From Sapria himalayana (Eukaryota; Streptophyta; Magnoliopsida; Malpighiales; Rafflesiaceae): 64,000 nucleotides of DNA. The position numbers and the translations under genes are program-made. Below are positions 51,601 to 61,280 of this stretch, piece by piece. The first letter of the stretch is position 1; each line of letters begins with the position of its first letter. Location: the NCBI GenBank assembly GCA_029783825.1, contig JAREIK010000721.1, forward strand, positions 31,156-95,155, in the 5' to 3' direction. The notes below the pieces were generated by a model. The model made no database searches. It was not told the origin of the DNA and saw nothing but the letters and a program-made list of their open reading frames with translations.

Positions 51601-53525
51601 ATTTACATTTGAAAAAAATTTAAAAATTATTTTATTTTCAAAGGATATAATCTTCAAAAATTAGAAAAAATAATAAAAATAATTTTTTGCTATATCATTG
51701 TTTAAATAAAACTTATAAACCACTAAATTCCTAAACACTTAAACATCTAAACTCCTAAACACAAAAGCCCCTAAATACTTAAACCTTTAAACTCGTAAAC
51801 CTTAATTATAATTTAAATAATTTATTTAAATATTAATCACAAAATAAATTATGTGTGATACAAATATAATTTAAATAATTTATTTTTCATCAAAAAAATA
51901 TATAAGCTTATAAAAAGAAGCAAAAACTAAAAAATAAAAATTATTATTTACTAATAAATTTTACATTGTTTTTTAATAATTTTAGGTTTTACAATTATAT
52001 TTTTATTTATATCCATCATAATAATAATAACATATTAATTTATTTTTTGATAATTGTTATCTTTTATATAAATAAAATTGATTATATTTAGTTTATATTA
52101 TATATAATTATAATGATTATTATTACTAAATATTGTATTACTATTTTTAAAAAATATTAAAATTATTATATTGTCAAAGGTTATTACCTTTGAAAATGTG
52201 AAAAAATATCAAAAATAATTTTTTTATTATTTCATTGTTTAAACAAAACCAATAAACCACTAAATCCCTAAAATCATAAATCGCTAAATTCCTAAACGAA
52301 AAAACCTCTAAATACTTAAAATATTAAACTTGTATATATTAATAATAATTCATAAATCTCATTTTAATTTTTATTCAGTATAATTATATATTTTTATTTT
52401 AATTATTTATCAATTTATTTTTATAGAAATATTAATTACAAAATAAATTATTATTGAGACAGATATAATTTAAATTAATCTGGTATACCCTAAATAATAA
52501 AGAATAATTCTCATTTTTTTTCATTATAATTTTAAATATTCATTTTTAAAAAATAAATATAAATATAAATAAACTTATTAAAAAATAATTTTTAATATTT
52601 TATATATAATTTATATATTCATTTTTCATTATAATTTTTTTAATTATAATTTTAAATATTCATTATAATTTAATTTTTTTCATTATAAATATAAATTAAA
52701 AAATAAATTATGAGTTAGACAAATATAATTTATATAAATATTTTTCATCAAAAAAATATAGATAAACTTATTAAAAAAAAATTAAAAACAAAAAATTATT
52801 ATATAGTAATATAATTTGCTTGCTTCTGAATCATTATAGGTTTTGTAATTATATTTTAATTGATATCTATCTTATTAAAAATAGATTATTAATTTATTTT
52901 TTGATCATTATTAGAATATTTATCAATAATATTGTTTGTATTGAATTTAGATGATATATAAATATAATGATTATTATTACTAAATATTGTATTCACATTT
53001 GAAAAAAATTTAAAAATTTTTATATTTTCAAAGGTTATAACCTTTGAAAATATAAAAAAATAATAAAAATAAATATTTGTTATTTCAATTTTTAAATACA
53101 ACCTATAAACCACTAAATGCATACATAGTTAAATCAGTAAACTCCAAAAGCCCGTAATGCCTAAATACATAAACCATTAAACCACTATATACTACTTAAT
53201 AATTAAGAAATCTAATTTTTATTTCAATTTATTATAATTTTAAATATTCATTTTAATTATTTATTAGTTTATTTTTATATAAATTTTTATTACAAAATAA
53301 ATTATGAGTGCGACAAATATTATTTAAATAATTTATTTATAATAAAAAAATATAAATGCTTATAAAATAAGTAAAAATTTAAAAATTACAAATTATTATC
53401 CAATAATATTTTTTAGTTTAATTTTTAATCAATTTGGGTTTTGTAAATATTTTTTAATTAATATCTATCTTATTATTAATAGTTTATAATTTAATTTTTG
53501 ATCATTATTATAATATCTATCAATA
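42642..53525 (-). repeat. Satellite array, minus orientation (about 18 monomers)
   Basis: Palindrome cores lie near 43192, 43789, 44340, 44930, 45539, 46452, 47058, 47650, 48252, 48842, 49437, 50032, 50455, 51045, 51639, 52175 and 53029. The part next to element A (43192-44930) mirrors 12008-13897. A deletion near 45880 removes a core. A locally scrambled, very A+T-rich stretch lies at about 52540-52690. Long-type modules are at about 42650-42755 and 52340-52490. No gene is seen. Confidence 0.86.
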
Positions 53526-53529
53526 AAAA
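53522..53529. other. Orientation switch minus to plus
   Basis: Minus-orientation sequence (ATATCTATCAATAAAA) runs into plus-orientation sequence (AATAAAAATTAGAT) through a shared AATAAAA microhomology. It closes the inverted block opened at about 34133. Confidence 0.78.
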
Positions 53530-53965
53530 TTAGATATATTAATTATTAAGTATTATATAAAAGTTTAATGGTTTATGTATTTAGGCATTACAAGGTTTAG
53601 AAGTTTACTGATTTATCTATGTATGTATTTTGTGGTTTATAGTTTTTATTTAAAAAAAAAAAAAAATTATTTTTATTATTTTTTGATATTTTCAAAGGGT
53701 ATAACCATTGAAAATATAATAATTTTTAAAGTTGTTTCAAAGAGTAAATAAATATTTATTTATAAAAATCATAATAATTATATATCATATAAATTCAATA
53801 TAAATAATTTTATTGATAGATATTCTAATAATTATCAAAAAATAAATTAAAATCTATTATGAATAACATTGATATTACTTAAAAAATAATATCAAAACTT
53901 AAAATGATTCAAGAGCAAAGCAAAATATATAACTTAATAATAATAATAATTTGTTTTTAAATTTT

Positions 53966-55190
53966 TATTCTTTTTATAAGCTTATCTATTTTTTGATGAA
54001 AAATAATTTTTATAAATTATATTTTTAACTTATAATTTATTTTATAATTAATATATATATATAAATAAAAAACTAAAGAATCAATATAAATTTTTTAAAT
54101 TATAATGAAAACAAATAAAAATGAGATTTATTAATTATTATTTAGGGTATATTAGTTTAAAGGATTATCTAAATAGGGGTATTGGGATTTTCTAGTTTAG
54201 TGATTAATGTGTTTAAGCATTTAGTGGTTTATAAGTTTTATTTAAACAATAAAATAAAAAAAATATTTTCTTTTATTTTTTAACATGTTAAAAGGTTATA
54301 ATCTTTGAAAATATAATAATTTTAATTTTTTTTTTCAAAAGTGAATATATTATTTAGTTATAATAATAATTATTATATATATAACATAAATTCAATATAA
54401 ACATATTTATTGATAAATATTATAATAATGATAAAAAAATAATTTAATAATATATCATTAATAAGTTAGATATCAATTAAAATATAATTGCAAAACCTAA
54501 AATGATTGAGAAACAAACCAAAATATATTACTATATAATAATTTTTGTTTTTAGTTTTTTTCTTATTTTATTTAGTTTTTTATTCTTTTTATAAGCTTAT
54601 CTATTTTTTGATGAAAAATAATTTTTATAAATTATATTTTTAACTTATACTTTATTTTATAATTAATATATATATATAAATAAAAAACTAAAGAATCAAT
54701 ATAAATTTTTTAAATTATAATGAAAACAAATAAAAATGAGATTTATTAATTATTATATAGGGTATATTGGTTTAAAGGATTATCTAAATAGGGGTATTGG
54801 GATTTTCTAGTTTAGTGATTAATGTGTTTAAGCATTTAGTGGTTTATAAGTTTTATTTAAACAATAAAATAAAAGAAATATTTTCTTTTATTTTTTAACA
54901 TGTTAAAAGGTTATAATCTTTGAAAATATAATAATTTTAAATTTTTTTTCAAAAGTGAATATATTATTTAGTTATAATAATAATTATTATATATATAACA
55001 TAAATTCAATATAAACATATTTATTGATAAATATTATAATAATGATAAAAAAATAATTTAATAATCTATCATTAATAAGTTAGATATCAATTAAAATATA
55101 ATTGCAAAACCTAAAATGATTGAGAAACAAACCAAAATATATTACTATATAATAATTTTTGTTTTTAGTTTTTTTCTTATTTTATTTAAT
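53966..55190 (+). repeat. Recent 615 bp tandem duplication of one monomer
   Basis: The units 53966-54580 and 54581-about 55190 are nearly identical, with only a handful of differences (for example ATATTAGTT/ATATTGGTT and AATATATC/AATCTATC). Other adjacent monomers differ at many positions. The two copies share a TTTTTATTC start, and the second diverges after TTTTATTTA. Confidence 0.9.
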
Positions 55191-58100
55191 TTATCTATAT
55201 TTTTCTGTTGATAAATTATTTATATAAATTATATTTGTATAACTTATACTTTATTTTGTAATTAATATTTATATAAAAATAAATAAATAATTAAAATGAA
55301 TATTTAAAATTATAATGAAAAAAAATGAGATTTATTATTTATTATTTAGAGTATACCGGTTAAATTTAATTTTTATCTGTCTCACTAATAATTATTTTTC
55401 TAATTAATATTTCTATAAAAATAAACTGATAAAAAATTAAAATAAAAATTAAAAATTATACATAATAAAAATTAAATTGAGATTTATAATTTTTTATAAA
55501 TGTATACAATTTAATGGTTTAAGTATTTAAAGGTTTTGTCATTTAAGAGTTTAGAAATTTATGTTTTTAGGCATTTAGTGGTTTATAGGTTTTATTTAAA
55601 TAATGAAATAACAAAAAAATTATTTTAAATTTTTTTTTTCAAATTTTCAAAAGTAATAACATTTGAAAATATAATAATTTTAAAGTTTTTTAAAAATGTT
55701 TATACAATATTTAGTAATGATAATTATTATAACTATATATAATATCAACAATATTTAAACAATTTTATTGATAGATATTATATCAATTATCAAAAAATAA
55801 ATTAATAAATTATTATTAATATGATAGATATAAATTAAAATATAATTAAAAAAGCCAAAATGATTCAAAATCAAAGATAAAGTTATTACTAAATAATAAT
55901 TTTTTTTGTTTTTGCATCATTTTATAAGCTTATATATTTTTTTGATGAAAAATATGTTATTTAAATTAAATTTGTCACTCAAAATTTATTTTGTAATTAA
56001 TATTTATATAAATTATTTAAATTATATTTAAGGTTTACGAGTTTAAAGGTTTATTTATTTAGGGGCTTTGAGGTTTAGGAGCTTAGAGATTTATGTATTT
56101 AGGCATTTAATGGTTTATAAGTTTAATTTAAACAATTATATAATAAAAATTTTTTTTTTGTTATTTTTTATCATTTTTGAAGGTTATAACCTTTGAAAAT
56201 ATAATAATTTTTAAATTTTTTTTATATGTGAATACTATATTTAGTTATGATAATCTTAATAAATATATATCATGTTAATTCAATATAATATATTTAAAAT
56301 ATATTTTCAAAACGTAAATTTATTCAAAATCAAAATAAAATAAATTACTAAATAATAATTTATTAGATGTTTTGTTTCTTTTTATAAGTTAATAATTTTT
56401 TCATTAAAAGTAAATTATTTAAATTATATTTGTCTTCCTCATAATTTATTTTTAATTTATAATTCTATAAAAATAAACTTATAAATAATTAAAATGAATA
56501 TTTAAAACTATAATGAATAGAAAAAAAATTGATATTTATTATTTATTATTCAGGATATACTAGTTTAATGGTTTAAGTATTTAGGTATTTTGGGGTTTAG
56601 AGATTTAAGTGTTTAGGCCTTCAGTGATTTATAGTTTTTATTTAAAGAATGAAAAAATAAAAAATTTAATTTTTTGATTTTTTTTAAAATTTTTAAAGGT
56701 TATAACCTTTGAAAATATATTAATTTTTAATTTTTTTTAAATGTGAATATAATATTTAGTTATAATAATCTTAATAATTATATATAATGTAAACTGAATT
56801 TTAATAAATTTATTAATACATATTATAATAATGATAAAAAAAATTAAAAACTATTATTAATAATAATCATATAAATTAAATATAATTGCAAAATCTAAAA
56901 TGATTCAAAAAATAAATAAAATATATTAATAAATAATAAATTTTTGTTTTTAAAATTTTGCCTCTTTTTATAAGCATATTTATTTTTTTCATATAAAATA
57001 AATTATTTAAAATAGATCTGTATCACTAATAATTTATTTTGTAATTAATATTTCTATAAAAATAAACTGATAAATAATTAAAATAAAAATTTAAAATTAT
57101 ACTTAATAAAAATTAAATTGAGATTTATGATTATTTATTAATGTACACGTGTTTAATGGTTTAAGTATTTAGAGGTTTTGTTGTTTTGGAGTTTATAATT
57201 TATGTTTTTATGCATTTAGTGGTTTATAGGTTTTATTAAAACAATAAATAACAAAAAAAATTTGTAATTTTTTCTCATTTTCATAGGCTATAACCTTTAA
57301 AAATATAATAATGTTTAAAATTTTTTGAAATGTGAATACAATATTTAGTTATTTTAATATTAATAATTATATACCATATAAATTCAATATAAACAATTTT
57401 ATTGATAGATAATATAATAATGATCAAAAATTAAATTAATAAACTATTAATAATAAAATAGATATTAATTAAAAAATATTTACAATACCGAAATCGATTC
57501 AAGATTAAACAAAAATATATTACTGAATAATAATTTTAATTTTTATATTTATAATTCTTTTATAAGCGTCTATATTTTTTTGATTAAAAATAAATTATTT
57601 AAATTATATTTGTCGCACTCATTATTTATTTTGGAATAAATATTTTCTAAAAATAAACTAATAAATAATAAAATAAATATTTAAAATTATAATAAATAAA
57701 ATAAAAATTAGATTTATTAATTATTAAGTAGTATATAGTGGTTTAATGGTTTATGTATTTAGAAGTTTACTGATTTAACTATATATGCATTTAGTGGTTT
57801 ATATGTTTTATTTAAAAAATAAATAACAAAAAATTTATTATTGTTATTTTTTGATATTTTGAAAGGTTATAACCTTTGAAAATATAATAATTTTAAAACT
57901 TTTTTCAAAAGTGAATATAATCTTTAGATATAATAATTATTTTATTTATATTTCATATAAATTCAATATAAACATTTTTATTGATAAATATTCTAATAAT
58001 GATCAAAAAATAAATTAATAATATATTATTAATAAGTTATATATCAATTAAAATTTAATTACAAAACCTAAAATGATTCAGAAACAAAGCAAAATATATT

Positions 58101-61100
58101 ACTATATAAACATTTTTATGTTTATATAAATTATATTTATATAACTTATAATTTATTTGGTAATTAATATTTATATAAAAATTAACAAATAAATAATTAA
58201 AATGAATATTTAAAATTATAATAATAAAAAATAAAAATGACATTTATTGTTTATTATTTACGATATACATGTTTAAAAATTTTATCAATTTAGGGTTTTC
58301 GAGATTTACAAGTTATTAATTTAAGAATTTATACATTTAATGGTTTATAGGTTTTATTCAAACCATGAAATAACAAAAAAATTATTTTTGATATTTTTTC
58401 CAAATTTTCATAGGTTATAACATTTGAAAATATAATAATTTTAAAATTTTTTATAAATGTGAATAAAATATTTAGTAATAATAAATATTATAACTATATA
58501 TAATATAAACTAAATATAAAGAATTTTATTGATAGATATTATATCAATTATCAAAAAATAAATTAATAAATTATTATTAATATGCTAGATATAAATTAAT
58601 ATCTAGCATATTATTTAAATTATATATGTATCACTCATAATTTATTTTGTAATTAATATTTCTATTAATTATTTAAATTATATTTAAGGTTTACGAGTTA
58701 AAAGGTTTAAGTATTTTGGGGCATCAGGGTTTAGAAGTTTAGATATTTATCTATTTAGGTATTTAATGGTTTATAAGTTTTATTTAAACAATGATATAAC
58801 AAAAAATTTATTCTTGTTATTTTTTTTCCTTTTTTAAGTTTATAAACTTTGAAAATAAAACAATTTTTAAATTTTTTTAATATGTGAATACTATATTTAG
58901 TTATGATAATTTTAATAATTATATATCATGTAAATTTAATATAAATAATTATATTGAAATATATTATATTATTGATCAAAAAATAAATTAATAAACTATT
59001 ATTAATAAGATTGATATTATTTTAAATATATTTGTAAAACATAAATTTATTCAAAATCATAGTAAAATATATTAAAAAATAATACTTTCTTTGATCTTTT
59101 GCTTATTTTTATAAGTTTATATTTTTTGTTATTAAAAGTGAATTATTTAAATTATATTTGTCATCCTCATAATTTATTTTTAATTTATAATCCTATAAAA
59201 ATAAACTAATAAATAATTAAAATGAATATTTAAAATTATAATGAATACAAATAAAATTGAGATTTATTATTTATTATTCAGGATATACTAGTTTAATGGT
59301 TAGTGTATTTAGGTGTTTTGGGGTTTAGTGATTTAAGTGTTTAGGACTTTAGTGATCTATAATTTTTATTTAAAGAATGAAAAAAAAATTAAATTTTATG
59401 ATTTTTTTTAATTTTTGAAGGTTATTGAAAATATAAAAATTTTTAATTTTTTTAAATGTGAATATAATATTCAGTAATAATAATCTTAATAAATATATAT
59501 AATGTAAACTAAATATAAATAATTTTATTAATAGATATTATACTAATGATCAATAAAAAATTAATAAACTATTATTAATAAGAATGATATAAATTAAAAT
59601 ATAATTGCAAAATCTAAAATGATTCAAAATAAAAATAAAATATATTACTAAATAATAATTTTTTTTAAAAATTTTGCCTCTTTTTATAAGGATATATATT
59701 TTTTTATGAAAAATAAATTATTTAAATTAGATGTGTCTCACTAAATATTTATTTTGTAATTAATATTTCTATAAAAATAAACTTATAAATAATTAAAATA
59801 AAAATTTAAAATTATACTTAATAAAAATTAAATTGTGATTTATGATTTTTTATTAATGTACACCTGTTTAATGGTTTAAGTATTTAGAGGTTTTGTCATT
59901 TAGGAGTTTAAAAATTTTAGTTTTTAGGCATTTAGTGGTTTATAGGTTTTATTTAAAAAAATATAATAATAAAAAAATTATACTTATTATTTTTTGATAT
60001 TTTCAAAGGTTATAACCTTTGAAAATATAATAATTTTGAATTTTTTTTTAAATGTGAATACAATTTTTAGTTATAATAATCATTATATTTATATATCATA
60101 TAAATTCAATATAAACAATTTTATTGATAAATATTCTAATAATGATCAAAAAGTAAATTAATAATCTATTATTAATAAGATAGCTATCAATTAAAATATA
60201 ATTACAAAACCTAAAATGATTCAGAAGAAAATCAAAATATATTACTATATAATAATTTTTTTTGAATTTTTTTTTTCTTTTAAAATATTTATCATTAATT
60301 TTTTGATTAAAAATAATTTATATAAATTATATTTGTCTAGCTCAATTTATTTTGTAATTAATATTTATATATAAATAAACAAATAAATAATTAAAATGAA
60401 TATTTAAAATTATATCGAAAAAAAATGAGATTTATTATTTATTATTTAGGGATACCAATTTAATTTAAATTAGATCTGTCTCACTAATAATTTATTTTGT
60501 AATTAATATTTCTATAAAATAAATTGATAAATAATTAAAATCAAAATTAAAATTTATACTGAATAAAAATTAAAATGAGATTTATTGTTTATTATTTATT
60601 ATTAATGTATACCAGTTTAATAGTTTAAGTATTTAGAGGTTTTGTCGTTAGAGTTTAGTGATTTATGTTTTTAGGCTTTTAGTGGTTTATCGGTTTTATA
60701 TAAAAAAATAAAATAACAAAAAAAATTTGTATAATTTGTTATCATTTTCATAGGTTATAACCTTTGAAAATATAATAATATTTACAATTTTTTGAAATGT
60801 TAATACAATATTTAGTTATGATAATATTAATAATTATATATCATATAAATTAAATATAAATAATTTTATGGATAGATAATATAATAATGATAAAAATTAA
60901 ATTAATAAACTATTAATAAAAAGATAGATATTAATTATAAAATATTTACAAAACCTAAATTGATTCAAAATTAAAGTAAAATATATTACAGGATAATTAT
61001 ATTTAATTTTTAAATTTTTACTTCTTTTATAAGTGTATATTTTTATTAGATAAATAATATATTATTTTAATTATATTTGTCCCACTCATAATTTATTTTG

Positions 61101-61272
61101 TAAAAAATATTTCTAAATATATACACTAATAAATAATTAAAATGAATATTTAAAAATATAATAAATAGCAATAAAAAATACATTTATTAATTATTAAGTA
61201 GTATTTCGAGGTTTAATGGTTTATGTAATTAGGCATTACGGGGTTTAGGAGTTTACTAATTTAACTTTATAT

Positions 61273-61280
61273 GCATTTAG
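61273..61280. repeat. Left target site of hAT copy 2
   Basis: GCATTTAG lies directly before the left inverted repeat, identical to the left duplication of copy 1 and at the same point of the monomer. The right duplication lies outside the window. Confidence 0.75.

Larger units (their letters stand above)
53526..61280 (+). repeat. Satellite array, plus orientation (13 monomers)
   Basis: Palindrome cores start near 53693, 54290, 54905, 55648, 56178, 56694, 57281, 57861, 58408, 58835, 59415, 60004 and 60750. The core at 59415 has lost six bases at its centre (GAAGGTTATTGAAAAT). The first monomers match those from 30970, and the last ones (60670-61280) match 25390-25994. No gene is seen. Confidence 0.87.
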
